Counted from the stretch's first letter, positions 45,621-60,492 are shown. The stretch is 64,000 bases of DNA from Chimonanthus salicifolius (GCA_013350335.1 CM023534.1:4340001-4404000); one strand, 5' to 3'. Translations and numbers: made by a program. The notes: generated by a model not told the origin, from the letters alone.

Positions 45621-46025
45621 CAGATATCGGCCGATATCATTCAATTTTTAACAACCGTATAATATCGGCCGATACGTATTGCATCGGCTGTACAGCCTTC
45701 GCCGAATCATATCGGTCCGATATCGGCCGATATGATTAATAACAGTATTTTAAAAATAAATAAAAAATCAAAATGGTGATATGCCCAAGTCAAAATATCG
45801 GCCGATATCAGCCCAATATCAACCCAGATATCGGCCGATATTTACATTTTCAATTTTTTTTTTAAAAAAACGGTTTCTTTTTCAAATTTTTTATATTTTT
45901 TAATTCAGAAAAAATAAAATAATAAAATAATATCGATATTTACAAAAAAATAAAAAATGAGAGAGAATCATATAATTTGGCCGATATGCACATCGATTGA
46001 GTTATCGATCGGGGCATTTTTTTTC
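45621..46025. repeat. ATATCGGCCGATAT palindrome cluster
   Basis: At least seven occurrences of (A)TATCGGCCGATA or one-mismatch forms between 45621 and 45995, for example at 45629, 45664, 45723, 45799 and 45831. They are separated by AT-rich spacers. The right edge has TCGATTGAGTTATCGATCGGGGC. The cluster sits between two LINE fragments, as though inserted. Superfamily unknown. Confidence 0.65.
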
Positions 46026-46250
46026 ACCCTTGGGTGATATCATATAGATAAGATTTTGACTTTCAACGATGATGATGATTACCAGAAGATATGAGGAGAG
46101 AGAGGCCGGTAATACCTAATGAAAAGGATTAAAAAAAGACAAGGTAGATTATAGAATGACAAAGAATATGGACAATAGTAAATACCATGGAAGAAGTAAA
46201 AACAAGATAGAAAGTGGTGATGATAACGACAACGACGATGATAAACTATT
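46026..46250 (+). mobile_element. Possible continuation of the LINE fragment
   Basis: AAGATATGAGGAGAGAGAGGCCGG and the following AAGACAAGGTAGATTATAG could be the degenerate RGRPKKTW segment that follows the RWFGHV motif in this LINE family. It ends in GATGATAACGAC-type repeats like other 3' tails in the window. Confidence 0.4.
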
Positions 46251-48678
46251 CATCCATTTGAGTCGCAAAAATTGAAAAAAGGGGTTTTTTCCCATCATTC
46301 AAACACTGATATTTGGATGCATGTTGCAGTAATAGAAGACAAAAAGAACTATTTTATGCATACAAATCACTGTTGTTTCCCCACATAAGTGTCACATAAA
46401 ATCCACTTTACTAGATATGGTAATTTAATAGTACACTTTTTACCACTTGGGTATTTAATAGTGCACTCTACTTTTAATAATGCAATTGGTAGAATGAGCA
46501 GCATAAACAGAGGCAGACACAGAGAGAGACCCAATGGTTTACTTTTCCTGTGGCTTTTCCTCAATCTTAATCACAAGTAAAGAAAAAAGGAGGATTGCTA
46601 CAGGCTGACAGTCTGTGTCTTCACAAGAAGCTATGCGGTTTGGTTTCTTAACTTTCCATGTTATGTGGTAAGAGTGTTGGAACCTTCAGACAAGAGGACA
46701 TGATGGGAGTGGAATGTAGTAAGATATGGGGACAAGATAAGAGGGATGGTAATTTATAATTTCCATTGCTTAGGTCCTGAGTTTATTTGTGTCATATCAT
46801 CCTCTACCTCTCAATTCTTTAGTCTACTTGGCATGATGACGATGGTGTTGATGATGACTTTTATGATGTGGCAGTGGCGACGACTCTCCTCAAAAATGGC
46901 CACCTGTCCCATCCGTATTGGTTTATTCGCCAAACCACTGGTCCAATACCATGCTGAATTGGGGTGGTGAGTTTGGTCAAGATTAACTTCATTCTGGCCT
47001 AATTGCACTTTTGTTGCGGTCTTCTTTCTAGAAACGTGAAACCAAGATTCGGTTCCTCTCCACTAATCAGTGGATTAATACTTTAGTCAAGTTAATTGGA
47101 GGTGTGTCGACACCGCAGACAGTCGGCGACCAAGAATCATTACTTGAGTAAACACAAGATATCTAATTATAAATGACAAATGAAGCAGTGAAACTAGTGT
47201 AAACACCTTGCAAGGAAAAGAAAAAAAAAACAGAGAAAAAGGAAACAGAAAAGGTGTTTGGTAGATGATGATATTGCCCCAGCTTTATTAATCACAAACA
47301 ATGAAAAGTAAATAAGATTTTAAGATACACTACACAACAAACAAATAGAAAGTGATTAGGACGGCATTCCAATAACACAACCTAGTTTCCTCCTTTCACA
47401 CAAGCAAATCACAAGCTGAGATCAACTGTTCAAATTAAGTTTTGGGTTATCAGTTTCCAGTTCACACCCTTCCTTTTGATCAGTGGCGACTCCTAGTGGG
47501 TTCTAAATTTTCAATAGTGCAAATCAGTTTGCAGAATAGAAGAACTCTAAAATAGGGTATGATTTCAGAAGAAACCGAGATTCCAAATGGGTTCTCAAAA
47601 TACCTACTCCACATGGGCCTTGTTTTGGCATGGGTAGTTTTCCAGAGTGGCGCTGTACTGATGTCTTTGCACGCCATGATTTCAAAGCCAACGCTGATAG
47701 AGTACCCTTTTCAATATTTGATACTTCCCAAAGCTGTCAGCTTGCTGTCCATTTCCCTTGTCACAGTGGCTCAAAGACCCAGCCCCTACATCTCCAAGGG
47801 AAGTTGACATCAACCTCTTTCCCCCACACACACTGAAGATCACATGACCCCAACCTATACACATGGAATATCACGTGGAGCATGGGCCCAGTAGATTGAC
47901 ACCCCACACCCAACTTCATGTAAGGGTGGGGGCCCAGCTCGACGACGGATACATAATGGCCTGGTAAACAAGAATGGACCTCTACTGATTTTGGGACAAA
48001 CACGTCTTTGTGCAGAAAGACAAGGGTGTATTTGCCATCATCTCCACAAACTTCCCTCTCCTTCAATGAACAGAAAACATCCCAAGATTCTCATCTTTCA
48101 TGCAAGGGTTAGGGTTGCACCTGCTGGCATGGGGAGAAAATGATATGAAGCCTCTCTCTATCAAAATTTTCTTCTTTAAGGATCCATTTCTGTCTCTATG
48201 GAAACGGTTCGTTTGAAATTGTTTCTGCAGAATCACTTTCCCATGAGGTGGATTACAAATTGATTAAGAAAAAAGCTTAAAGAATGCCATACAGGTTTTA
48301 TTTTCCTGTGGAAAACAGTGCTTACCACAAACATCGGAATTCGGTGGGCCCCGCAAAAATGCACTACCTGGGACATTTAACTGCAGAAAATACTTCAATG
48401 GGAAACATGCAAATGCGGGACATAACCCATAAACAAAACCCAAAAGGCAAAACTAAAAGAAATTACCCAAAACTATCCTCACAAGTAGGCAGTCTTCATA
48501 CGGATTCTAAGCACAAAAAAGATTGGTTGACTGTGCCACCCACATCAGCTCTTTAAATTCTCGACTCCACTCCTTCCCTCTTCCACTCCTCTCTCTCTCT
48601 CCCACTTTCCTTTGCTCTCCATAAGAAACAAAAAGGAAAACTTTCTCCTCTGTCCTCTCTTTCTTCAACTAAAGAGAA
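46251..48678 (+). other. Upstream region of the CKX gene
   Basis: No gene was identified. A TTTAAATT box at 48551 followed by a CT-rich stretch (48580-48670) just before the ATG resembles a plant core promoter and pyrimidine-rich 5' leader. A 90-codon frame at 48284-48556 ends before this leader and shows no family features. The region around 47.45-48.07 kb has several overlapping frames on both strands, none with a recognisable domain. Confidence 0.4.
48575..48670 (+). promoter_or_regulatory. CT-rich 5' leader of CKX
   Basis: A pyrimidine-rich tract containing (CT)n and TTTCCTTTGCTCTCC directly before the start codon at 48679. Such tracts are common in plant 5' leaders. The transcription start was not determined. 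Confidence 0.35.
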
Positions 48679-51065
<2,387 letters not shown>

Positions 51066-52785
51066 CATGGACTGAATGGCAAACAATTGTTTACCTATAC
51101 GTGAAGGCTAGAATAGTTTATACTGTAAAATTACTATAATCAAATTCAATACTTTTCAGAATCCAAATATAGTCCAAGCATAACCAAAAAGTAGCTATAT
51201 ACTACATTAGTTAGTTATGAACCCCATAGAGATATAAGAAGAGAAAATGACTTGTAATGGAGATCAATAGACCTCTACACGAAAAGAAGCTTTAGCAAGT
51301 AAATGTAAAAGATTAGAATTTCTTCCTTCTTCCCATGGTTTGATTGATCAAAAACAAGGGAAACATGCATATATTGACTTTTGCTCCTTAGGGGTCATCT
51401 GGGCCCAACTTCTTCAAACTCAACCTTTCACCAACCACCCCTCTTGATTGCTATATCTCCTGTTGGATTCAGTTCAACTTGGGCCCTACCATTGGATGGA
51501 TCAGATGGAAGGGCATTCTCAGTGTTGCCCTTTCATGATCCCACCGCTGATCCATCCCACAATGGGCCCACGGATGAATGGGATTTGACAGTAGAGCATA
51601 TATCAATTCATAGGAGGAGATTCAGAATTACCTAAGGACCAAACCATAAGAAATGGTTCAGTCGTCAGTATAACATGCATGCGCATACCAACTCTGAATA
51701 TGGAGGAATCTGATGAATAGAATATGCAACCAGTGAATCATAAAAAAGGGACCTTAGCAAAACCCGAAAGTGGTATGAAATATACAGAATCAATCAAACT
51801 GCATGCTCAGACCTGCAAACCGCACTTGTGGACCAACCTTCAATAACCATGTTTTGAACTGATGATCCAAACTGTAGATACAATAATATCACACAAAAAT
51901 TCAAAACTAAAAAAACCTAAATCATCTAGTTACCCCCTTGGTAGATGGAAACAATTGGCTGTACTTGTAGCTGGGGTAGCTAGGGTGGTACAAAAGTAGA
52001 GATTTGGGGCATGGCTAATCCCACAATGCACCCAGTTGGATGAGTAGCTCAGGTTACATAAAGCTGGGCACCACCCACCATCAATGGGCAAGCAAGAATA
52101 TCTCAATGATGCAAAAAAATGAATACATGTACAGACATAGCTACAGTAACAAGATACAACACCCCGTTTTCCAAAATCCAAAACATGGATATGGATACAG
52201 GTGTCCTATTCAAAACATAATATTAGGTTAACTTTGTGGTTTTTGATTGAAACATTTCGATGCTATTATTTCACTTACAATAATTAAATTGCATTAATCT
52301 TCAAGCACGCTATATATGTCACGTGATTTGAATGGCCCTCCTTTCTATGTATATTACTATAAGGAATATATTAGAACCATTATAAATAACAAAGGTAGGG
52401 ACTAAAAGCATATTTTACAAATCATACTGTATGCATCAGGGATTCAACATGAGTACAGGTGTCCAACAGAATACATTAAGCATATAATGCCTGCGCATCA
52501 CAGGACTGTTTTCTCTTAATTGAGCACCAGGCAAAACAATACAGCACTGAATTCTTTATTAATATATTACCATTTTTAAAAAAATAATAATAATAATAAT
52601 ACAGCACTGAAGCTTTGGATTTCTATCCTTGATCTTTCAAAAGCATACCTTACATCATGGTAGAAACTCAGTTACAAGAAAAGCCTGTTAGAAACAACTA
52701 TAGCAGTACATGGCCTTCATTAAATTAGAAAACCCCATGGTTTTCTTATCTGATATCTTCCGTCCATCCAAAACCCAATCTGGAC
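51066..52785. other. CKX 3' flank and intergenic stretch
   Basis: AT-rich after the stop codon. No second gene; frames at 51381-51635 and 51930-52181 are short and without domains. Confidence 0.45.
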
Positions 52786-53545
52786 ATCTCCCAGTTGTTC
52801 TTCATAGTATCAGGTCTCACAAATTGAAGCGTCTATCTCAAATGAATTGCAACAAGGAGAAAACTGTTTATGCCATCTGCACCCCAAAACCACCAGTCTG
52901 TATATCAAGGCCTGTCTCCTTTTTTTGACAATAGAGACATAAATATCATATTAATGAAAATTCAGATACAAGGAATAGGGAAGAGAGTACAAGAGGTGTG
53001 TACAACCTCACCACCAAAAGAGAAAACAGAAGATAAAAATACAAAAAGGTTACAAAGTATGCCCCAGTCCTGTGCGAGAGTAAGGGGAAAAGCTCAGCTC
53101 AGACTCAAATGAAAACGTCCTCCCAAGAGACTGTAGGCATAGCAACACAAAGCTACCAATGGTGTAATCAAGGCCTGTCTCCTTGTTAACTTCAATTCCT
53201 GTATCCTCATTTCTGCAATCCCCACCTCTCACAGCATCCTCTTTTTCTGTTCATAGGTATCAGGTTAACTTCCACAAATTTCAACGCATCTGAGTCTTCG
53301 TTGGGAATGCTACTCATTTCTATGGTGAGAAAGCTGTTTATGCCATCTGTCACCCCAAAACCACCATTCAAGACCTACAAGTTAACTTCACCTCTGGTAT
53401 CTCCAATTCTGCAATCTTCACTTCTCACAACATCCTGTTTTTTCTGCTCAATATATCATGTTAAGTAACACAACTTTCATGGCATCTGGACCTTGGTCGG
53501 GAATGTTATTTATTTCTATGGTGAGATTGTCACCTTCAGCTTTAA
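52786..53545. repeat. Degenerate tandem repeat of about 195 bp
   Basis: Three diverged copies can be followed: CTGTTTATGCCATCTGCACCCC (52863), CTGTTTATGCCATCTGTCACCCC (53334), and the block GGAATGCTACTCATTTCTATGG (53306) versus GGAATGTTATTTATTTCTATGG (53500). TCTCACARCATCCT recurs at 53228 and 53425. The first unit is split by the LINE tail at 52922-53166. Confidence 0.65.
52922..53166 (-). mobile_element. LINE 3' tail with 18-bp target-site duplication
   Basis: Flanked by perfect ATCAAGGCCTGTCTCCTT at 52904-52921 and 53167-53184. On the minus strand the 245-bp insert ends TTCATTAATATGATATTT..CTATTGTC plus an A run, a LINE-type 3' untranslated end. Removing the insert and one duplication restores the tandem-repeat unit. 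It is a strongly 5'-truncated retroposition product. Confidence 0.82.
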
Positions 53546-54774
53546 TTTCTCATTCTATCAGGTTTTATCAGATAATGATGAGCTATTTCAGGTAAACTGG
53601 AGACTACTGAATATAAATCCAAGAGAAAAATAAAACACTAAATTTGTGTTGGAATGAGAAAATAGATGTGGAAAGAAAGATGTCATTCTTCAACTAGTTG
53701 AGAAAATCAAGAAATGACAATTCAGGCTGTGAACTGGAACAACCGTTAGACAGGTCTCGCCATTGTGTGCAATACAATTGACTTGGCAAAGGCCAGACCA
53801 GACACAAGTCAGACAGCCCCACTATTTAGGCTCGACCAGAGGAGGCTGAAGCATTTGCAGGTTCAGCAGACTGCTGTCCCAATAAGTCCAGATCCAGGCT
53901 CAGATGAAGGTCAAGGACAAGGCAGGCTTTTTTCAAGCAGTTTATAGTGGAACATTGAAGTTCATGGATTCTAAGTCCCATATCACTTAAGACTTCTGCT
54001 TCTTTGTTTATAAGTAAAATTTTATATATCCAAGGAAAGTAGAAAAGGATGTAGAAGTCCTAATAACAAAACAGTAACTTTACTGATTTTATTACTTTAA
54101 ATGGGTTAGATTATAGTATCTCAAACCAATTTGTTGAGATTAGTGGCTTTGATGATGTTCATGGTCCCTAGTATGGAGGCCCCATATTGCAATTTTTTGT
54201 TCAATCTAAATGGAATAAAAGACAGTTGGGATGAAACCCTATCCCTTTCTGGATGTGTAGTTCCAGGGTCTTTTACATTGTGGGTTGTTTTTCATGCTTT
54301 TCTTCCTGTACTCCAACTCTAGTAGATTGCTGGTCATATTTTTTACCATTAAGTGCATGACCTTGGTATCTCCATCACCCTAGATTACATTAAAAATCAA
54401 AACCTGTGAATAGGCCAGATAGTTAATTGGTTCATGTTGTACTGAGGATAGAAAATAAGACCCACTTATCTGGTCAGACTTGGGTCGGTCCTCACTTAAT
54501 CAATCTATCCATACACATTCTTAAAATTAGTGGCAGAGAAGTCAGTCCTTTTCTAATTAATTTTATCAAGGTTAAAAAAATTCTATAGACACTTGACGAG
54601 AAACCATACCTACCCATATATTTTGCAATTCAAGTCAACCCATAGACACTACCACTAATCTCGCTCTTGGCAATTTCTTGTCTTCAGCAAATATGAGGAA
54701 TTTTCAAAATGCTGGAATTTATCTTGAGATATTATTATAGAAATCTCATAAAAGTGAAATAATTGACGAGAATC
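53546..54774. other. Intergenic stretch
   Basis: No gene or clear element. Confidence 0.45.
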
Positions 54775-54945
54775 GTTAGCACATTATATAAGTGCTTGTT
54801 GTTGCAATCATAAACGTCGCAGATTTGAGTCATATGAGCATCAAATAGGCAATTGGAACATGAAAATCAATTTGCAAAAAATCCAGTTATGAATGTCTAG
54901 CCCAAATAGAAGGATAAATGACTTCGATAATGTCGTGACAAAGAA
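54775..54945 (+). mobile_element. Diverged SINE sharing the LINE-like 3' end
   Basis: GTTAGCACATTATATAAGTGC (A-box region) and CGCAGATTTGAGTCATATG (B-box-like) are followed by GTCTAGCCCAAATAGAAGG and ATAAATGACTTCGATAATG. The 3' end is the same as in the SINE inside IQD intron 4, without the long GAT tail. Confidence 0.6.
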
Positions 54946-55869
54946 AAAAAAATCTCTAGTGACATCTATATTTCTGGATGCTACAAAGTAAAGAAAATGG
55001 CAGGATACTTTTTATCAAGCAGGTCTGAGCCTAGAACATAGATTAGTTTCATGACCACCCCCCACGAAATAGATTCATCAACAAATTATTTTCCATTTTC
55101 TTCTTTAGCACCATTGACCCATGATCTTGATCATCCATCCATTTCACCAACTCAAAGTCATATTTTGGATGTAAGATTGTTATGAACCGATGTTGATTTT
55201 AGAGGATTTTTCAATATTCTCTCTCTACTATGCCACCGAAAGATGTTGCATTCTTTGTGTTACATTTGGAGGATATCTCTCCTCTTTGCCACTTTTTATA
55301 TTTTACTGCCTGCAAAGAATTAAAATGGGTTCTGGTTTCAATTGACAACCTTGCAAAGATCAAGTCACCTTAATAAATGGATCATTGACAACCTTGCTCT
55401 CCAAATTAGTAAACACAAACTAAAAAGGAATAAATTAAATAATGATAACAACGACGACAATAGTAATAAGATGATGATGATGATGTTGATGACGACAATG
55501 AGGATAGAACACTAAAGAAAAGAAACATTTGTGTATGATAGGAGAAGAAAATTAGATAGAAAGAATGGAATGGAATGGAAGTACCATAAACAAATCCTGG
55601 AGAAAACTACCCAAGAACAATTACTACAAATATACATTCACAAATCAGAAAGTAAAAAATTACCATTTCGGAAAAAAAATGAAAAAAAAAAACCCTCAAA
55701 AATTCAATTATACTAGTCATACAAGTTAGACCTGTCCTATTCACTATTTCAATCACAACCATGCTTTGTTACCAAGTGGGTGATGATAGTATGAGATTAG
55801 TTGCTAGAAAGAGAACAAACCGAGGAGAAGAAAAGGCAACATAACAAGGAAAAAAGAGAGGAAGAAAGA
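54946..55869. other. AT-rich intergenic stretch
   Basis: GAT/GAC trinucleotide-rich patch at 55440-55500. No gene. Confidence 0.45.
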
Positions 55870-57640
55870 AGAATCATGCATTTTATAGCAGAGACCTTTA
55901 CCATTCAAAAATATAATAATAACAGAGAGCATTTTCTATTGAAATGACCAAAGAAAAAGTACAGAGAGAAGAAGAAAATTTTATACATGGTTTTAACAAT
56001 GTAGAAGAGCCTACGACAGGGCACTACAATTGTAACAACCCGACCCGAACACAGGGCTTAGGGTCCAACTCAGTGTGATATTATCCGCTCTGGGCCTCGC
56101 ACACAAGCGAGCCCGCACTGTTTTGTTCTTGGGCCCAGGCCCACATGGCCCGACCCAAAACGCGTCACACAAGAGTTAAGGGGGTGGCCTCAAATAAACC
56201 CCCAAATCACATCCTTCACTACCGATGTGGGACTCCCCACATCGGTGGTGTGTTCACATAGGGGCAGGGTATCACAATCACCCACCCCCCCCACACACTA
56301 AGGCCTCGAGCTGCTCTCGGCTCGAATCGGCCCAGCTCAACAACACCAGGGAAGGAGGAAAGCTCACACAGTCCGAGTGTAGAACATCGGCTTTGATACC
56401 AAATTGCAACAACTCGACCCGAAAACAGGGCTTAGGGTCCAACTTAGTGTAATATTGTCCGCTCTGGGCCTCGCACACAAGCGAGCCCGCACGGTTTTGT
56501 TCTTGGGCCCAGGCCCACATGGCCCAGCCCAAAACGCGTCACACAAGAGTTAAGGGGGTGGCCTCAAATAAACCCCCAAATCATATCCTTCACTACCAAT
56601 GTGGGACTCCCCACATCGGTGGTGTGTTCACAAAGGGGCAGGGTATCACAACAATTACTTAGGCAAATATTGAAGAATAAATGCATCCAAATAGATATAT
56701 TGGAATTGTATAGGACATATACAAAAAGACAAAAACAATGTGTGCAGAGAGACAACAAAGTGCCAATTGGATTAGGGCCTCACCAAGGGTCCACTTTGAG
56801 GCCTTATTTATTTCCTTTGATTATGGACAACCTGAAATCAGAAATCAAGGATGAAGCTAATGGGTTTATGTTGTTTGCAGATGATGAAATGCTAATTAGT
56901 GAGATAAGAAATCGGTAAAATGGTAAGTCATGAAAGGTTTTAGGGAGAATGGGTTAAAAGTCAGTAAACCAAAATACATGGACTACAAGTTTAATGGACT
57001 TGAGAGTAGAGAGGTAGAACTAGTCAAAATTCATAATGACTTAGTATGACAATGAGAAATTTCAACACTTGGGTGCAACTAGGAGAGTGGATAAAGCTAA
57101 TAGGATAGGTCCAAGGTGGGTTGGGTTTACTAGCATCAATGAAATGAGCATTTCTATAAGAAGATAGTTAGACTAGCAATGATTTATGGAGCTAAATGTT
57201 GGGCAATGAAAAAAAAAAAGGTAAATAAAATAATCCTGACAAAGATGCATATGTTGAAATGCCTTTCTTTTATTTATCTATTTAATTTTTTTAAGAGGAT
57301 GTTAAGCTGGATTTGTGGTGTCACAATGAAATATAGAATTAAAAAATGCATCAACAATAGCTTAAGGATTGTTTTAAAAAAGAAAGATGATGAAATGTCA
57401 TCAAAGATGGTATGGCACATCCATAAACGCCCAAAAACAGCCACACTATAAAGAGCTGAAGAATTACAAATAAAAGGTACTAGGCGAAGAGGGTTAAAAA
57501 CATGATATTAGATGGAATATGGGTTGCAGAGTAAATTGTTGTCAATATCATTGAAATATTGAATGGACAGTAGTACTCAGAAAGGCAATCCCAAAAAAAT
57601 GGGACACAGATTTCATGATGACAATGATAGCGCCAGTGAT
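55870..57640 (+). mobile_element. RTE-like LINE remnant (reverse transcriptase), split by a TRIM
   Basis: Degenerate reverse-transcriptase motifs occur in order on the + strand: KKKYREKKK (about 55948), KAYDRV-like AYDRAL (56011-56029), GLGPHQGSTLRPYLF (56773), MLFADDEMLI (56868), IYGAKCWAMKKK (57180), MLSWICGVT (57298) and a final PKKMGHRF-like segment near 57.59 kb. These follow the ORF of plant LINEs usually placed with RTE. Between AYDRAL and the next residues the 620-bp TRIM (56031-56650) is inserted. Stops and frameshifts are frequent, so the element is dead. Sister fragments lie at 45.3-46.2 and 61.3-61.9 kb. Confidence 0.8.
56031..56650 (-). mobile_element. Complete TRIM element, 620 bp
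   Basis: Two 246-bp LTRs (56031-56276 and 56405-56650), TG..CA bounded, each with GCCTCGCACACAAGCGAGCC and ATGTGGGACTCCCCACATCG hairpins. On the minus strand the primer-binding site TGGTATCAAAGC (complement of 56390-56401; one mismatch to the initiator-tRNA-Met site) lies 3 nt after the LTR, and a polypurine tract GTGTGGGGGGGGTGGGTG precedes the other LTR. A perfect 5-bp target-site duplication ACAAT lies at 56026-56030 and 56651-56655. The 128-bp interior has no coding capacity. This is a textbook terminal-repeat retrotransposon in miniature, dependent on other elements for mobility. Confidence 0.95.
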
Positions 57641-58251
57641 GCTAATAAATAAATTTTATTAACTTAGCAACAATAATAATTAAACACCTTTACATGTCGC
57701 AATGTTTACAGGATACCCTATTGAGAATAAAATATATCAAGAATTCCTACAATCTTTAATAAATGGAATGATTTGGGCACCAGCCCAAATCCTACAACCT
57801 TTTACTAATACTAGGAGCTGTCCCCATTTTGCCTTCCATTTTATTTCGATAAGCGGATAAAATTCCTATTTTGTCCTTTAATTTTTTTCAATTTATTACA
57901 ATAAAATGAAAGGCCTAGTGTCAAACAATTGATTGCCTATCAGATATGGGAAGAAAAACTAAAATTTAATCCCATCATCATATGGAAATGGAAACAATTG
58001 AATCTTATGGTTCAATCAAAGCTGAGATTTGATTGTTTTCCTTAGGCCCAGATTCCACCTAGCCATCCAACATGGGATATCATTTTCCTCTCTCCCAAAA
58101 AAAAATTATAGGGTATCCTCCTTTATGGCCTATACAATTGAATTCTTTGAATTAAATTCTCCAAATAATCATTTAAAATTCATTTAATCATAGATAAAGA
58201 GGTGAGAATCAACACAACTCAAGTATCAGTCATCTCCAACTAGGGAAGAAT
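57641..58251. other. AT-rich stretch between LINE and copia remnants
   Basis: No gene or element assigned. Confidence 0.45.
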
Positions 58252-58934
58252 GTTGTGGTTAGCCCTTTGAGGACTTGATACAACACTATAAAGGTCAATA
58301 GAAATGAAAATCGGATCTTCCTTTTTTTCCTTTTTTTATGTGTGTGAAAGAGATAGGGAGAGAGAGAGAGAGAGAGGGAGAGCATTTTTTTATGTAGATT
58401 TTTATAGATTAGGACTACGAGTTTAAGAAAGCAGCTTCATTGGAATTTTATCTAAGTGTCTAATTTAGGTTAGAATTTCTCTCAATAATATAGGTGCGGG
58501 AGGAGTCACAGATTTACAAGGAATTATTTAGAGTTGATAGATACAGGTGCAAGGGGATTCTTTCTCTCTCGCAGCATCTTCTTGTACTTCTCTTCACTCC
58601 ACAAGGTATAAAATGCTATTTACTGGCTTCTTTTAATCAAAACCAGTGCTCTCCTTATCAATTAAATATTATAAAATTAAAATCTTTCAAAAAAATATAT
58701 ATTATATAATTAAAAAATAATATATTTCAAGAAATTAGCAATTTAATTATGTTTGAAATTTATTTTAAAAATGTGTCAACATTTTCAACATAATGCATTT
58801 GGATGAGGGGTAAATTTTATAGGGGTTACCCTTAAGTAGGGGTAATTGTAAGAAGGAGTAAACTGACATATTAACAATTTTTTGAGAATTAATATTTTTT
58901 ATTAAATCTAACTCAAACAATATTTCCTATAACA
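58252..58934 (-). mobile_element. Putative 3' LTR of the copia remnant
   Basis: Immediately beyond the polypurine tract AAGGGGAG (minus strand; 58935-58942) the sequence starts TGTTATAGG. A plausible far end is ..CCACAACA at 58252, giving an LTR of about 683 bp. A (GA)n tract lies at 58357-58376 and an ATATAAT-rich zone at 58680-58720. The boundary is inferred, since the second LTR was not found. Confidence 0.4.
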
Positions 58935-60474
58935 CTCCCCTTCAAGCTAATGCATAAATTCAAGTAAGCCTACCTAGCTAAGAAATCAAAACATTGTCAA
59001 GTTGTGAAAGAGAGATGGTCTTCATAAGCATGTCAACCATTTGATCTTTGGACTTCAAGTAGGGAGTCATAATATTCTGAAAAGAAAAATGAGGCCAATG
59101 AAAATGACAATCAACCACGATAAGCTTCATGCAGTCATGGAAAATTGGATTAGATGCAATATTGATGGTCTTCTGATTGTTATAGAACATAATAAGAGCT
59201 TCCCAGGAAAGACTAATTCGCAAAGAAATTGTCTAAACCACAATAATCCACACATCATATTCGCCATGACTCTATATTCTACCTCAGCACTAGTAGAAGC
59301 AACAACATTTTGCTTTTTGCATTGCCCAAAGATCTACTGAGAACCTAAAAAGAAACAATAACCAATAGTAACCGACAAACATTAGGATAACCAACCCAAT
59401 CTACATCAAAATAGCCACGGACAGTAAGTTTAGACTGAGTCTTATAGAAAAGTCCACAACTAGGATGGGCTTTGAGATACCGTAAAATTCAAAATACCGC
59501 TTGAAGGTGCACATCTGTTGGAGCATGCATAAATTGGCTACCACACCTACAACATGAGATACATCAGACCAAGTGATGATAAGATAAATACGCTTACCTA
59601 CAAATTTCTAATAAAACTAGGATAAAAAATAGGAGTCCCATTAGTAGCAGATAGCTTCAGAATTAACATCAAGTGAGGTATCTGAGGTCTTTCATCCATA
59701 ATATCCAACATCATGGAGAAGATCCAAGCATATTTCTATTGGGCAAGAAAGATTCCTTTAGAAAAAGAGGTCACCTCAATCTCAAAGAATAACAAAGCAC
59801 TCTTTGATTCTCAATATCAAACAATTGTCGTAAATATGCTTTCAAGCAAGTGATAAATGATTGAACCATATTTTTACTACTGAAAAAAAAAAAAAGCCAG
59901 AGATAAATGACTCATTGTTCCCTATTAAAACGATATCATCCACATAAGCAATAAGAAGGATAACAACATCACTAGCACAACAAATAAAGAGCAAATGATC
60001 TGATTGATAGAAAGAGAAACCATAAATCAACAAGGCACTGCCTAATTTATCAACCACGACTGTGGAGACTGTTTAAGACCATAGATTATCATTTTGAGCC
60101 AACATACCAACTCTTGTTTCCCCTGGCGAATAAAGTTAGGTCGTGGTAGCATGTAAACTTCTTCTTTCAGATCACCATGAAAAAATGCATCCTTGACATC
60201 AAGCTAATAACTTCGCCATTAATGGATAGTAGCAATGGATATAAAGACTCATAAAGAGATGAGCTTGGCAATAAGAGAAAAAGTGTCCTAGCAATCAATA
60301 CCATAAGTCTCAGTAAAGCCTTACACCACTAAACGAGCCGTATATTGAGCAATGGAGCCATTTAGATTATGCTTGAGAGCAAAGACCCATTTACATTCAA
60401 CAGGAACATTGCTCTACAGAAAAGGCACCACCTCCAAAGTCTAATTTTTTTTCAAGTGCAGCCAATTACCATTC
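58935..60474 (-). mobile_element. Ty1-copia pol remnant (reverse transcriptase to RNase H)
   Basis: On the minus strand, with stops and frameshifts, the copia order is recognisable: CKWVFALKHNLNGSI and ARLVV.GFTETYGID (about 60.27-60.40 kb), EEVYMLPRPNF (about 60.15), IYGLKQSPQSW (about 60.08), YGFSFYQSDHLLFI and IAYVDDIVLIGN (59.91-60.02), then the RNase H end with INIASNPIFHDCMKLIVVDCHF and KSKDQMVDMLMK (58.99-59.19). The polypurine tract follows. Integrase and gag were not seen. The upstream part continues beyond a LINE insertion at 61.13 kb. Confidence 0.8.
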
Positions 60475-60492
60475 AAAAAAAAAAGGTGCATC

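Noticed and set aside
48284..48556. 90-codon frame just upstream of CKX
   Set aside because: Lies in the presumed promoter, ends at the TTTAAA box, low-complexity composition and no family resemblance.
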